From positions 1 to 59,504 of the forward strand of contig CAZVUK010000002.1 in assembly GCA_964630225.1 (NCBI GenBank): 59,504 bases of DNA, in the 5' to 3' direction. The stretch comes from CAYZRY01 sp964630225. Its GTDB lineage: Bacteria; Bacillota_I; Bacilli_A; RF39; UBA660. Shown here one piece after another: positions 41,186-51,427 of this stretch. A model generated the notes under the pieces. The model saw nothing but the letters and a program-made list of their open reading frames with translations. It was not told the origin of the DNA and made no database searches. The position numbers were made by a program, and so were the translations under genes. Position 1 is the first letter of the stretch; every line of letters starts with the position of its first letter.

Positions 41186-44100
41186 ATGTTTAATAGGAAG
41201 CTCGAAAATGATAAAGGTTTTACCCTAGTAGAAATCATATCGACAGTAATTATACTATCGATAATATTATTAATTGCAGTACCTGCAATTGGAAATTTAC
41301 TAAATGGATTTAGGACAGATTATTATAAGAAATTACAAAAGACTGTTAAAACCAGTGGTCAAGATTATATAAATGATAATCGCCGACTTAGACCTTCAGG
41401 AGTTTTTGAATCCTATGTTATTACAACTAAAGTTTTAGAGACCGATAAAAAAATAGATAAAGTAGTAGACTATCGTAAGAAAGCTTGTTCTAATACAAGC
41501 TATGCGATAGTTATTAAAACGGCAGATAAAAAATATCAATATGAAAGTTGTCTTTCTTGCCCGGAAGATAGTTATACAACGACTCTTAAAGATCGTCCAT
41601 ACTGTCACCCAGCGTGGAAGAACAATGATAATATATCTATAGAATTGTCTACCCCGCCAAAAGATATTTATATTCCTATAAATGCAAATATGGCATACAT
41701 AAGAGAAAAATTAGGAATAAAGAAACAGATTGTTAAAAAAGACAGTAGTGGCAAGATTATTGCTGCTCTTACGGTTGATGATGAAGATGTTATCCTGCCA
41801 GAAAATATCAATGGTTTTGTTGGTACAACAGCTGTTTCAGGACAAGCTATTTATAATTATGGAGGAAAGACGATTCAAACGAATGTTCATATCTTCCAAA
41901 ATGAAGCACCTAAAGTTACGATGACTAACATAAGAAATGGAACTCCTTATACAGCAGGAACCTGGACTTCAGGAGTTAGAGTAATACTGGCAGCCAACGA
42001 TGAATATTTTAATATCTTAAACTTAAAGATTTCAGAATATCAAGTATATGATGTTGCGAAAGGCACTTGGACAAAAATTACTTCTTGTCCAGCGGAATCT
42101 ACTTCTTGTACGATCAACTATAATACGACGATGGTTAGAAATTACCGATATAGGATTATCGTAGCGGGAGGATCGACAAGTAAAATAACGGCAGCTTATA
42201 GCTTCAAAATAGATGCTTCAGTGCCAAATTGTAATATAAACATGATTGATGGAAGTGGCGGTGCATATACAGGTGCTTACATCAACACTAATCAAGTGAC
42301 CATTAGATACTCGGCAGATGATCCGCAGTATGAAGGACTTCCGTTAAGTAGTATGTCTAAAGCAGAACTTTATATCACTAGCTCAAATCCAAATGAACCT
42401 GTTGTTACACAGACACTTACTGCAAACGTTGCACCTTGGCGAACAATTCATACGATAACCGATGAGGGAAGCTACAGCATCATGCTGAAATGCTACGATA
42501 CTGTTGGTAACTATAATACAGCCAGCGCAAACATAAATATTTTACGCGATATATCAGTTAAGTTTTATTCGCCAACTTCGACAACCTTATATGCAACGAC
42601 AACTTATCAATATAATAAAGCCCTTGGAACTCTTCCTACGCCAGCGCGTACTGGACATACTTTCCAAGGATGGTTTACAACGCCAACAACTGGTGGAACG
42701 AAGGCGGTTGCTACGACAGTGCTTACAACAACATCTAATACTTACAGTCTATTTGCTAGATGGACCGCAAATATATATACATTAACATATAATTCAAATG
42801 GTGGAACAACCGTTACTAACCCAACTAGTTATACCTATGGTGTTGGGGTATCATCGTTTACCAACCCAACGAGGACGGGATATCGTTTTGCTGGCTGGCA
42901 TGATGGAACATCGGTTAAAGCTAGTATCACGGCAACCGATCTTGGGAACAAAACTTTAACAGCGCAGTGGACAGCTAACACCTATACCATTGTTTATAAT
43001 GGTGCTGGAAATACGTCAGGTACGATGGCTAATACGAAATGTACTTACAACGCAACTTGTACTCTTCGAGCTAATGCTTTTGTTAGAACGGGAAATAATT
43101 TCATGGGATGGTCTTTAACTAATGGAGGAGTGGTTGCTCACAACAACAGTGCCACCGTTAGTAACTTAAGTTCGACTCATAATGCAACGATCAATCTTTA
43201 TGCTATCTGGAGTCGCAGTAGTTATACAATTACATATAACTTAAACGGCGGAACTAATCCATCTACCAATCCAGGATCATATACATATGGAGATACTATT
43301 ACCTTTGCCAGTCCAACAAGAACAGGATATCGTTTTGATGGATGGTATAAAGAAGCAGCTTTTACAAATAGAGTTACGGGCATTACAGCAACAGGTACCG
43401 GAGCGGTAGTTGTCTATGCTAAATGGCTTGCCAACACTTATTTCATCGATTATGCAGCTAATGGTGCAACTAGTGGTACGATGGCTAGAACAACCTGTAC
43501 TTATGGAACTGGTTGTACCCTTCGAACTAACACTTTTGCTAGAACTGATTATCGTTTTAACAACTGGAGTTCGGGTGGTAAGACTTATGCTGATTTAGCT
43601 AACGTCACAAATCTTACAGCAACCCATAATGGAGTAATAACTATGACTGCTAACTGGGTTCAACGTGTAAATTATATATATCTTCTTCATGGATTTAGTG
43701 GAGGAACCTCCAATCTCTATGGCTTTGGAACCCAATCTATAAATATGAATGCCAATGCACCATATTATTTGGATACAGCGGGTTATGTCGATGCCACAGC
43801 TCAAGCCAATGGGTATAGCTTAGCTACTTATGTATATCCTGCAGCAGGGTGGACTTGGAGTACAAGAACGCTAATTTCTGGTCTGGCGCCAAATAAATAT
43901 AATGGTGTATACTTCACTGCTCCAGAGACACAAGAATATAGAGTAACATCATATATGTTTCCAAATGGAGGAACACGTCTTGGGACTGTAACTTGGTCGG
44001 GAAGCACTCTTTACCAAGATCAAACCTTCCAACAAGGAAGCATTTGGAAGACGGTCGATACCGGAACTAATATTACAGTCCCGGCTGTCGCGGCGGCTAG

Positions 44101-45127
44101 GACGGGTTATAGCTTCACTGGCTGGCTCGGGGAGAATGGAACAATTTACAATGCTAGCAATGTTGTAGGAATGACCGCAGCTTTAGCGGGAACAGACTTA
44201 AACTTTGTCTTTAGAGCACAATGGCTGGGTAATCCTTACACCGTTAGTTTTAATGCTAACGGCGGAACCGGAACAATGGCAGCTCTTAACTGCCGTATTG
44301 GTCAAACCTGTACTCTTCCTGCCGAAGCTTACACTAACAACTGTTATAAATTTGATGGTTGGGCAACAAGTGCCGCTGGTGCTGTTGTTTATAGTGATAG
44401 AGCGACCGTCGCTCTTACCGCAAATGTAACCCTTTATGCGAAATGGAGTGCCAACTATGTTAACAACACAACTACTTGTGCTGCTTGTAGCGTATCCTGT
44501 GGCGGCGGAACACAAACTTGTACCGTCACGAAAAAAGATACGGCAACCGGTGTTGCCTGCCCAGCAAGTTTAAATACCAGTTACTCTCAAGCTTGTAATA
44601 CACAATCGTGCTGTTCGTCAGTAACGACAAGTTATGGTGCATGGGGTGCTTGTAGTGCATCTTGTGGTGGCGGAACGCAAACAAGATCAGTAACGACAAA
44701 AAGTACATATAATGGAGCAACCTGCAGTACTTCGACGCAAAGTCAGGCATGTAACACCCAAACTTGTCTTGTCGAACCTAACGCAACAATATATGCCCAA
44801 CAGTTAACGACATGTGTAAACGGTGTTTACTTTTACACAACACAGGCGCAAAACCCATCGAGATGGATAACAACAGAAATGACAGTACACTGGGTTATAA
44901 GTGGTGCCGTGGTTGCAACCTATTACGGTGATTTAGCAGGAACGAATCCGGGAGGTTTTGGTCCATGGTATGCTTATAATTTTGGAGCACCACCACCTGC
45001 TCCAGCAACGACTAGTGGCTACTATGTAACTAGACATACGGAACTATACTTTAGGTTAAAAGGTAAAATAGCAACGACTGGAGCGGCAATTATTAACCAG
45101 TCAGGATATGGAGGATGTTCAGTATAA
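41186..45127 (+). CDS. Giant prepilin-like surface protein A (B-repeats, TSP1-like modules)
   Basis: 1,313 residues. The N-terminus has a type IV prepilin signature, KGFTLVEIISTVIILSII: cleavage after Gly 11, Phe 12 at +1, Glu 16 at +5, then a hydrophobic helix. About 430 residues of ectodomain follow, with an early cluster of cysteines (SCLSCPEDSY). Seven InlB/Flg_new-type B-repeats come next, each with GG-T and RTGYxFxGW then a YAKW-like end. Two cysteine-rich thrombospondin-1-like modules (CSVSCGGGTQTC and WGACSASCGGGTQTR) precede a final domain. Residues from about 822 to the end are encoded by DNA identical to protein B. No LPXTG-type signal is present. I infer an adhesin or pilus-like protein. 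Confidence 0.85.
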   Translation: MFNRKLENDKGFTLVEIISTVIILSIILLIAVPAIGNLLNGFRTDYYKKLQKTVKTSGQDYINDNRRLRPSGVFESYVITTKVLETDKKIDKVVDYRKKACSNTSYAIVIKTADKKYQYESCLSCPEDSYTTTLKDRPYCHPAWKNNDNISIELSTPPKDIYIPINANMAYIREKLGIKKQIVKKDSSGKIIAALTVDDEDVILPENINGFVGTTAVSGQAIYNYGGKTIQTNVHIFQNEAPKVTMTNIRNGTPYTAGTWTSGVRVILAANDEYFNILNLKISEYQVYDVAKGTWTKITSCPAESTSCTINYNTTMVRNYRYRIIVAGGSTSKITAAYSFKIDASVPNCNINMIDGSGGAYTGAYINTNQVTIRYSADDPQYEGLPLSSMSKAELYITSSNPNEPVVTQTLTANVAPWRTIHTITDEGSYSIMLKCYDTVGNYNTASANINILRDISVKFYSPTSTTLYATTTYQYNKALGTLPTPARTGHTFQGWFTTPTTGGTKAVATTVLTTTSNTYSLFARWTANIYTLTYNSNGGTTVTNPTSYTYGVGVSSFTNPTRTGYRFAGWHDGTSVKASITATDLGNKTLTAQWTANTYTIVYNGAGNTSGTMANTKCTYNATCTLRANAFVRTGNNFMGWSLTNGGVVAHNNSATVSNLSSTHNATINLYAIWSRSSYTITYNLNGGTNPSTNPGSYTYGDTITFASPTRTGYRFDGWYKEAAFTNRVTGITATGTGAVVVYAKWLANTYFIDYAANGATSGTMARTTCTYGTGCTLRTNTFARTDYRFNNWSSGGKTYADLANVTNLTATHNGVITMTANWVQRVNYIYLLHGFSGGTSNLYGFGTQSINMNANAPYYLDTAGYVDATAQANGYSLATYVYPAAGWTWSTRTLISGLAPNKYNGVYFTAPETQEYRVTSYMFPNGGTRLGTVTWSGSTLYQDQTFQQGSIWKTVDTGTNITVPAVAAARTGYSFTGWLGENGTIYNASNVVGMTAALAGTDLNFVFRAQWLGNPYTVSFNANGGTGTMAALNCRIGQTCTLPAEAYTNNCYKFDGWATSAAGAVVYSDRATVALTANVTLYAKWSANYVNNTTTCAACSVSCGGGTQTCTVTKKDTATGVACPASLNTSYSQACNTQSCCSSVTTSYGAWGACSASCGGGTQTRSVTTKSTYNGATCSTSTQSQACNTQTCLVEPNATIYAQQLTTCVNGVYFYTTQAQNPSRWITTEMTVHWVISGAVVATYYGDLAGTNPGGFGPWYAYNFGAPPPAPATTSGYYVTRHTELYFRLKGKIATTGAAIINQSGYGGCSV

Positions 45128-45138
45128 TGAAAAACAAA
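43649..45138 (+). repeat. 1,490-bp exact direct repeat, copy 1
   Basis: Read line by line, 43649-45138 matches 49949-51438 with a constant offset of 6,300 bp and no difference seen. The match begins at the end of the fifth B-repeat and ends 12 bases into the following gene. The upstream halves of the two genes differ at many positions. Confidence 0.95.
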
Positions 45139-45891
45139 AAAATACCAATAATTTTTATAATTATTCTAGGTTTAATCTTAATAGGAGTAGGAGTCTTCTT
45201 TCTAAAAGATTCCAAAATTACTAAACCTAATACAAAAACAGAAAGTCAGAAGGTCGAAGCAGCTTTAAAACTATTGATCGATGATCTATTAACTAAAGAT
45301 GCTTCACCCGAAGCTTTCAATACTAAATACAATGTCGATTATTTCAGCGACGCATATTTACCGTTTGCTGAGAAAACAATTGTTACTTATAAAGCAAAAA
45401 TTTCCTCACCAGATACTGAACAACAGGCATGTCTAGCTTTTGTTGATGTCAACTACAATGATTTAATCAAAGCCTACAAAAAGGCCTTAGATTACAAAGT
45501 ATCGATTGATGAAACAAAGAAAGAAGCATCCTTAACGATCAAAGTCTATCAACTTCGTCATTATCACAATGTTTTAACCAAAGTTAGCGATTTAATAATG
45601 GCAGATATTGAAGATAAGTCGGCTCTTGGTGAAGAAGTGTTTTTCGCTAATAGGTGTCTAGCTTTAAAAGCAATGAATAAAAACACGGATGAGTTTAACA
45701 AAGGTGAGAACTTAAACGTCAAAGTAAATTATAAATTTGATGGTGATAAATTTATCCTTGAAGATTATAGTTTATTAGGAAACGCTCTTTCAGGAATGAC
45801 TTATATTATGCAACTTGGAGGAAACGATGAGATTGAAGCAGTTATGAAACCGTTGGCAGAAAAGATTTACAAAGATGTTCAAAAAAATTGA
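45127..45891 (+). CDS. Membrane-anchored protein P1 of the prepilin-like locus
   Basis: 254 residues: MKNKK, one helix (about 6-26), and an extracellular helical domain with two cysteines (QQACLAFVDVNY and ANRCLALKAMNK) plus VYQLRHYHNVLTKVSDLIM. The start ATG overlaps the stop of protein A by one base; the earlier ATG at 45115 lies inside gene A. The next gene is a diverged paralogue with the same two cysteines. I recognise no family. Tight coupling suggests it is an accessory to protein A. Confidence 0.75.
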   Translation: MKNKKIPIIFIIILGLILIGVGVFFLKDSKITKPNTKTESQKVEAALKLLIDDLLTKDASPEAFNTKYNVDYFSDAYLPFAEKTIVTYKAKISSPDTEQQACLAFVDVNYNDLIKAYKKALDYKVSIDETKKEASLTIKVYQLRHYHNVLTKVSDLIMADIEDKSALGEEVFFANRCLALKAMNKNTDEFNKGENLNVKVNYKFDGDKFILEDYSLLGNALSGMTYIMQLGGNDEIEAVMKPLAEKIYKDVQKN

Positions 45892-46651
45892 TAAACAAAA
45901 AGTATTAATTATTCTTATTGCTATTATATTAGTCATAGGGATATTAGAATTCAGTAAAAGCTTTAAGTCTAAAACAACTAATTCATACGACAAAAACTTA
46001 ATTAAAGATGAAGTTATCAATCTAATAAAAGATATGACTGCTAAAGATGTAGTAATCGAAGACTTTAAATTAAAGTATAATTATTATGAATTCTCAAATG
46101 AATTTAATAGCGATAGTTTTCCTTTTAGTAACAAAAACATCTTAGCTTATATACCAGAATCAGCTATCGCTAATTCGAAAACTAGAGAGTGCATCGAAAT
46201 AGCCCACAACAGTTATCAAAAGATATATGATATGTATATTGATAATCTTGATTACAAAATCGATATCGATAGTGATAATAATTTAATAGATATCAAACTA
46301 AAAAATTTTTATCTGATTAGATATCACTATATTTTGACTCTTGTTACTGATATGTACAAGGGAGAAAGCAACGTCAAATTAAATGAAAATGAATTCTTTG
46401 GATATCGCTGTCAAGCAATAAAAGCTATGGACAAAGAACTTGATAACTTTAAAAATAAAGCTACTTACGTCAGAGTAAAATTAAAGTTTGAACTCGATGA
46501 TGAAAGAATTAAAATAGCTAATACTGATACATTAGGTTATTATCTTACAGCTAGAAACTACATAGATACTTCTAATGACACATCGATGGCTAAAGGAACT
46601 GAAAAAATCAAAGAAGAAGCTAAACGCTACTTTGAAAAAGCTCAAAAATAA
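45875..46651 (+). CDS. Membrane-anchored protein P2, paralogue of P1
   Basis: 258 residues with the same plan as P1: an N-terminal helix (about 8-28), then a domain with TRECIEIAHNSYQKIYDMY, FYLIRYHYILTLVTDMY and GYRCQAIKAMDKELDNF. The paired cysteines and the R/Y-HYH segment align with P1. Its start overlaps the end of P1 by 17 bases and has only a weak ribosome site, so translation is probably coupled. Function unknown. Confidence 0.72.
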   Translation: MFKKIDKQKVLIILIAIILVIGILEFSKSFKSKTTNSYDKNLIKDEVINLIKDMTAKDVVIEDFKLKYNYYEFSNEFNSDSFPFSNKNILAYIPESAIANSKTRECIEIAHNSYQKIYDMYIDNLDYKIDIDSDNNLIDIKLKNFYLIRYHYILTLVTDMYKGESNVKLNENEFFGYRCQAIKAMDKELDNFKNKATYVRVKLKFELDDERIKIANTDTLGYYLTARNYIDTSNDTSMAKGTEKIKEEAKRYFEKAQK

Positions 46652-46696
46652 ACTTTAATTTGATTTGTATATGTTATAATATTCATAGGAGGATAT

Positions 46697-47407
46697 ATGA
46701 AAAATAAAAAGATTCAAGTATTGATTTATATTTTATTGATCGTAGTTGCAATAATTATTTTAGTTTTTGCTTTACCTAAGCTGTTCAGTAATAAGAAAGC
46801 TGACAAAGCAGGCGAAAAACCAGCAGAACAAAAATATAAAATAGTAAAACAATCTAAATCAGATAAAATAATTTATGATTATAAGAAATTTAAAACAGAG
46901 TTTATCAAAGTTGGTTTTGAAGAGACGAGTTGTAATGATGATGTAATAAGCGGTTTAGATCCACTTATATGTCATGCAAAGCGTAATGTTTTTGCCGAAA
47001 AAGAAATAGATGACATCCTATCATTAACCTTTAATGGGGAAGTGGTAGAAACTATGAGTGTCAATTTAAAATACGATGGCGATGACTTTAAAACTAAAAC
47101 ATTAGTCAAAGATGCTAATAACATCGTAAATAACTTAATTGATTATAAAGTTGATGATGCTATCATCAAAGATTTACTTGAAAAAATAACTAAGACCCCT
47201 ACTGAGCTTGGTGTATCAACCCATAAAGACAGTAAAGATTATAGAGTATTTTATAATATGAAATTTGTCGAAGGAAATGAAATAAATCCAAGATACTTCG
47301 ACCTAAGTATAATCTTTTATCAAAAGTCGACGATAATTGACTTAGAAACACCTGTTACTGAAGCAGAAAAAGAAACGGAATCAAGTAAATCAATTATGGA
47401 GAGATAG
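46697..47407 (+). CDS. Membrane-anchored protein Q1 of the prepilin-like locus
   Basis: 236 residues: an N-terminal helix (about 5-29), a Lys/Glu-rich linker, then a domain opening with YDYKKFKTEFIKVGFEETSC, SGLDPLICHAKRN and LTFNGEVVETMSVNLKYDG. Two cysteines are conserved with the paralogue at 51427. An extended -10 (TGTTATAAT at 46672-46680) and AGGAGG precede it, so it may have its own promoter. A strong terminator follows. No family recognised. Confidence 0.72.
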   Translation: MKNKKIQVLIYILLIVVAIIILVFALPKLFSNKKADKAGEKPAEQKYKIVKQSKSDKIIYDYKKFKTEFIKVGFEETSCNDDVISGLDPLICHAKRNVFAEKEIDDILSLTFNGEVVETMSVNLKYDGDDFKTKTLVKDANNIVNNLIDYKVDDAIIKDLLEKITKTPTELGVSTHKDSKDYRVFYNMKFVEGNEINPRYFDLSIIFYQKSTIIDLETPVTEAEKETESSKSIMER

Positions 47408-47432
47408 AAAAAGTGCTATTGCACTTTTTTTG
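47408..47432 (+). terminator. Terminator after Q1
   Basis: AAAAAGTGC pairs with GCACTTTTT around TATT, then T. Confidence 0.88.
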
Positions 47433-47461
47433 TTGATTTCAATTTACTTTTCAAATACTTA

Positions 47462-47470
47462 TGATATAAT
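47462..47470 (+). promoter_or_regulatory. Extended -10 promoter for protein B
   Basis: TGATATAAT (47462-47470) is an extended -10 box 28 bp before the ATG of the second giant gene. No good -35 box is seen. Confidence 0.5.
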
Positions 47471-47497
47471 TTATTTAATAATATAATAGGTAAGAGT

Positions 47498-50400
47498 ATG
47501 AAAAAGATTAATAATAATGTCAAGGGCTTCACACTTATAGAAATAATATCGACAGTTATCATTTTGTCGATAATTTTATTGATAGCAATACCAACTTTTA
47601 GTAGAATTTTGGCAGGATTTAGAAAAGATTACTACAGTAAATTACAAGATACTGTTCAAAAAGTAGGTAAAGACTATATAAATGATAATAGGCGTCTTAG
47701 ACCAGTTGGAGTATTTCAGACAAGGATTATTAAAGTACCTGTTTTAGTTCAGGCTAAAAAGATGGATGCTCTAATTGATTACAAAAAGAAACCTTGTTCA
47801 ACGGATAGTTATATAGTTGCAGTTAAAACAGCTGATAAAAAATTTGAATATACGAGCTGTTTAACTTGTTCGGAAGATCAGTATCAAACCGATGTAAATG
47901 ATTATAAATATTGTCATCCTGCGTGGCTTACTAACGATAATATATTTGTTGAAATGTCGCCACCTCCGGCAGATATATACATACCACTTAATGCAAGTAT
48001 CGATTACATAAAAAGTAAATTAGGTATTACTAAAAGTATCGTTAAAAAAGATAGTACAGGTAAAATAATAGCTTCATTACCGGTTGATGATAAAGATATT
48101 ATCTATCCTAATAATATAAATTCATTTATTGGGACAACTGCTCAAGATGGAGTAGCTTTCTATCAGTATGGAAGTCAAACCATTCAAACCAATGTTCATA
48201 TTTATCAAAACTCAGCACCTAAGTTAAGTTTTGTTAATGTTAAGAATGGAACTGATTATGTACCGGGTACTTGGTCTTCGGCAGTTAGACTTACGATCGA
48301 AGCAAATGACCAGTATTTTGGAATATTAAATCTAACTATTAAAGAATATCAATATATGGACGAAAGTGGCGTATGGAAAAAGATTGATAATTGTACGGCC
48401 GGTTTAAAGTCTTGTACTTTCACATATAATGAAACAATGAATTCATCGATGAAGTTTAGAATTATCAATAACGGAGATGCAGCTAGTAAAGAGACGTCTT
48501 TCTATAGTGTCAGAGTTGATGCTTCGACTCCAAACTGTTATATGAGCATGCTCGATGCAAGTGGTGCTGCCTACAGTGGTAATTACATCAACACTTCATC
48601 AATAAGAGTTAATTATAAAGCCGATGATCCGCAGTATGCAGGTTTACCTGCTAGTAGCATTCAAAATGTTGAACTATATATAAATGGAGTACTTACTGAT
48701 ACACATAATCTAAATGGAACAAACGTCTATACATGGACGACAATTAAAACCATTACTAATGAAGGATCCTACAGCGCGATGCTAAAGTGTTACGATACCG
48801 TAGGAAACTTTAGTACGGCAAATGGAACAATTAATATTTTAAGAGATATCGATGTTCAGTTCTATTCACCATCTTCAACGACGCTATTCCAAACACTTTC
48901 ATATCAATATAACAAAGCCATGGCAAGTCTTCCAACTCCAAGTAGAACGGGATATACTTTTAATGGCTGGTTTGATACTCCGGCATCAGCGGGAACGCAG
49001 TATCTTGCTACAACCGTTTTGGATACGACAATAGAACCACTTAAGTTGTTCTCGAGATGGACAGCTAATATCTACAATATATCTTATGTATATAATGGAG
49101 GAACAACTGTCTCTAACCCAAGTAGCTATGTTTTTGCTACCGGTGTTGCTGGTTTTGCAAGCCCAAGTAGAACCGGATACATATTCGGTGGATGGTATAA
49201 AGAAGCATCACTAGTTACGAGAGTTACTAGCATATCGACAACTGATTATGGAAACTATACACTCTATGCCAAGTGGACCCCAATTACTTATACGATGACT
49301 TATAATGCTAATGGTGGTGCAGGTACGATGGCAAGTACCGTCTGTACTTATGATACAGTTTGTACTTTGAGAACTAATACTTTCACCAAAACGGGAACGA
49401 GCTTTATCGGCTGGGCAAACAGCACTACAGGAGCGGTTGTCTATGCCAATGGTGATACCATTAACAACTTGACGACAACTAACGGAGCAAGTTTTACCCT
49501 CTATGCAAAATGGCAAAATAATACTTACGGAATAACATACAGTTTAGGCGGAGGAACTCATAGTGGAAATCCGACCTTCTATACATATGGAACAGGAACA
49601 GCTAGTTTTGCCAATGCGAGCAGAACCGGATATATATTCGGTGGATGGTATAGCGACTCAGCACTAACTGTTAGAGTGACAAGTATTTCTACGACCGCAA
49701 CAGGCGATATTACCCTCTATGCAAAATGGACCGCTATTACTTACACTATAGCTTATGCTGCAAATGGTGGAAGTGGCGCAATGTCCAATACAACTTGTAC
49801 TTATGGTGTAGGCTGTGTGCTAAGATCTAACGCCTTTACGCAAACTGGATATCGTTTTACCCTATGGTCATACGGCGGAAGTAATTACAATGACGGAGCA
49901 ACCGTAACTAATTTAACAACAACTAATGGAGCTGTTTTAACATTTACAGCTAACTGGGTTCAACGTGTAAATTATATATATCTTCTTCATGGATTTAGTG
50001 GAGGAACCTCCAATCTCTATGGCTTTGGAACCCAATCTATAAATATGAATGCCAATGCACCATATTATTTGGATACAGCGGGTTATGTCGATGCCACAGC
50101 TCAAGCCAATGGGTATAGCTTAGCTACTTATGTATATCCTGCAGCAGGGTGGACTTGGAGTACAAGAACGCTAATTTCTGGTCTGGCGCCAAATAAATAT
50201 AATGGTGTATACTTCACTGCTCCAGAGACACAAGAATATAGAGTAACATCATATATGTTTCCAAATGGAGGAACACGTCTTGGGACTGTAACTTGGTCGG
50301 GAAGCACTCTTTACCAAGATCAAACCTTCCAACAAGGAAGCATTTGGAAGACGGTCGATACCGGAACTAATATTACAGTCCCGGCTGTCGCGGCGGCTAG

Positions 50401-51427
50401 GACGGGTTATAGCTTCACTGGCTGGCTCGGGGAGAATGGAACAATTTACAATGCTAGCAATGTTGTAGGAATGACCGCAGCTTTAGCGGGAACAGACTTA
50501 AACTTTGTCTTTAGAGCACAATGGCTGGGTAATCCTTACACCGTTAGTTTTAATGCTAACGGCGGAACCGGAACAATGGCAGCTCTTAACTGCCGTATTG
50601 GTCAAACCTGTACTCTTCCTGCCGAAGCTTACACTAACAACTGTTATAAATTTGATGGTTGGGCAACAAGTGCCGCTGGTGCTGTTGTTTATAGTGATAG
50701 AGCGACCGTCGCTCTTACCGCAAATGTAACCCTTTATGCGAAATGGAGTGCCAACTATGTTAACAACACAACTACTTGTGCTGCTTGTAGCGTATCCTGT
50801 GGCGGCGGAACACAAACTTGTACCGTCACGAAAAAAGATACGGCAACCGGTGTTGCCTGCCCAGCAAGTTTAAATACCAGTTACTCTCAAGCTTGTAATA
50901 CACAATCGTGCTGTTCGTCAGTAACGACAAGTTATGGTGCATGGGGTGCTTGTAGTGCATCTTGTGGTGGCGGAACGCAAACAAGATCAGTAACGACAAA
51001 AAGTACATATAATGGAGCAACCTGCAGTACTTCGACGCAAAGTCAGGCATGTAACACCCAAACTTGTCTTGTCGAACCTAACGCAACAATATATGCCCAA
51101 CAGTTAACGACATGTGTAAACGGTGTTTACTTTTACACAACACAGGCGCAAAACCCATCGAGATGGATAACAACAGAAATGACAGTACACTGGGTTATAA
51201 GTGGTGCCGTGGTTGCAACCTATTACGGTGATTTAGCAGGAACGAATCCGGGAGGTTTTGGTCCATGGTATGCTTATAATTTTGGAGCACCACCACCTGC
51301 TCCAGCAACGACTAGTGGCTACTATGTAACTAGACATACGGAACTATACTTTAGGTTAAAAGGTAAAATAGCAACGACTGGAGCGGCAATTATTAACCAG
51401 TCAGGATATGGAGGATGTTCAGTATAA
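47498..51427 (+). CDS. Giant prepilin-like surface protein B
   Basis: 1,309 residues with the same architecture as protein A. The prepilin signature is VKGFTLIEIISTVIILSIIL (cleavage after Gly 10, Glu 15 at +5). The N-terminal ectodomain is homologous but clearly diverged (ADDPQYAGLPASSIQ against ADDPQYEGLPLSSMS in A). Five diverged B-repeats follow, then the region from about residue 818 identical to A: two more B-repeat-like units, two TSP1-like modules and the terminal domain. The ribosome site TAGGTAAG is moderate. A and B may bind different ligands through the variable part while keeping a fixed C-terminal part. Confidence 0.85.
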   Translation: MKKINNNVKGFTLIEIISTVIILSIILLIAIPTFSRILAGFRKDYYSKLQDTVQKVGKDYINDNRRLRPVGVFQTRIIKVPVLVQAKKMDALIDYKKKPCSTDSYIVAVKTADKKFEYTSCLTCSEDQYQTDVNDYKYCHPAWLTNDNIFVEMSPPPADIYIPLNASIDYIKSKLGITKSIVKKDSTGKIIASLPVDDKDIIYPNNINSFIGTTAQDGVAFYQYGSQTIQTNVHIYQNSAPKLSFVNVKNGTDYVPGTWSSAVRLTIEANDQYFGILNLTIKEYQYMDESGVWKKIDNCTAGLKSCTFTYNETMNSSMKFRIINNGDAASKETSFYSVRVDASTPNCYMSMLDASGAAYSGNYINTSSIRVNYKADDPQYAGLPASSIQNVELYINGVLTDTHNLNGTNVYTWTTIKTITNEGSYSAMLKCYDTVGNFSTANGTINILRDIDVQFYSPSSTTLFQTLSYQYNKAMASLPTPSRTGYTFNGWFDTPASAGTQYLATTVLDTTIEPLKLFSRWTANIYNISYVYNGGTTVSNPSSYVFATGVAGFASPSRTGYIFGGWYKEASLVTRVTSISTTDYGNYTLYAKWTPITYTMTYNANGGAGTMASTVCTYDTVCTLRTNTFTKTGTSFIGWANSTTGAVVYANGDTINNLTTTNGASFTLYAKWQNNTYGITYSLGGGTHSGNPTFYTYGTGTASFANASRTGYIFGGWYSDSALTVRVTSISTTATGDITLYAKWTAITYTIAYAANGGSGAMSNTTCTYGVGCVLRSNAFTQTGYRFTLWSYGGSNYNDGATVTNLTTTNGAVLTFTANWVQRVNYIYLLHGFSGGTSNLYGFGTQSINMNANAPYYLDTAGYVDATAQANGYSLATYVYPAAGWTWSTRTLISGLAPNKYNGVYFTAPETQEYRVTSYMFPNGGTRLGTVTWSGSTLYQDQTFQQGSIWKTVDTGTNITVPAVAAARTGYSFTGWLGENGTIYNASNVVGMTAALAGTDLNFVFRAQWLGNPYTVSFNANGGTGTMAALNCRIGQTCTLPAEAYTNNCYKFDGWATSAAGAVVYSDRATVALTANVTLYAKWSANYVNNTTTCAACSVSCGGGTQTCTVTKKDTATGVACPASLNTSYSQACNTQSCCSSVTTSYGAWGACSASCGGGTQTRSVTTKSTYNGATCSTSTQSQACNTQTCLVEPNATIYAQQLTTCVNGVYFYTTQAQNPSRWITTEMTVHWVISGAVVATYYGDLAGTNPGGFGPWYAYNFGAPPPAPATTSGYYVTRHTELYFRLKGKIATTGAAIINQSGYGGCSV

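Noticed and set aside
42545..44450. B-repeats as a tandem DNA repeat or CRISPR-like array
   Set aside because: The units are diverged protein repeats of about 70 residues with no regular identical DNA spacer structure.
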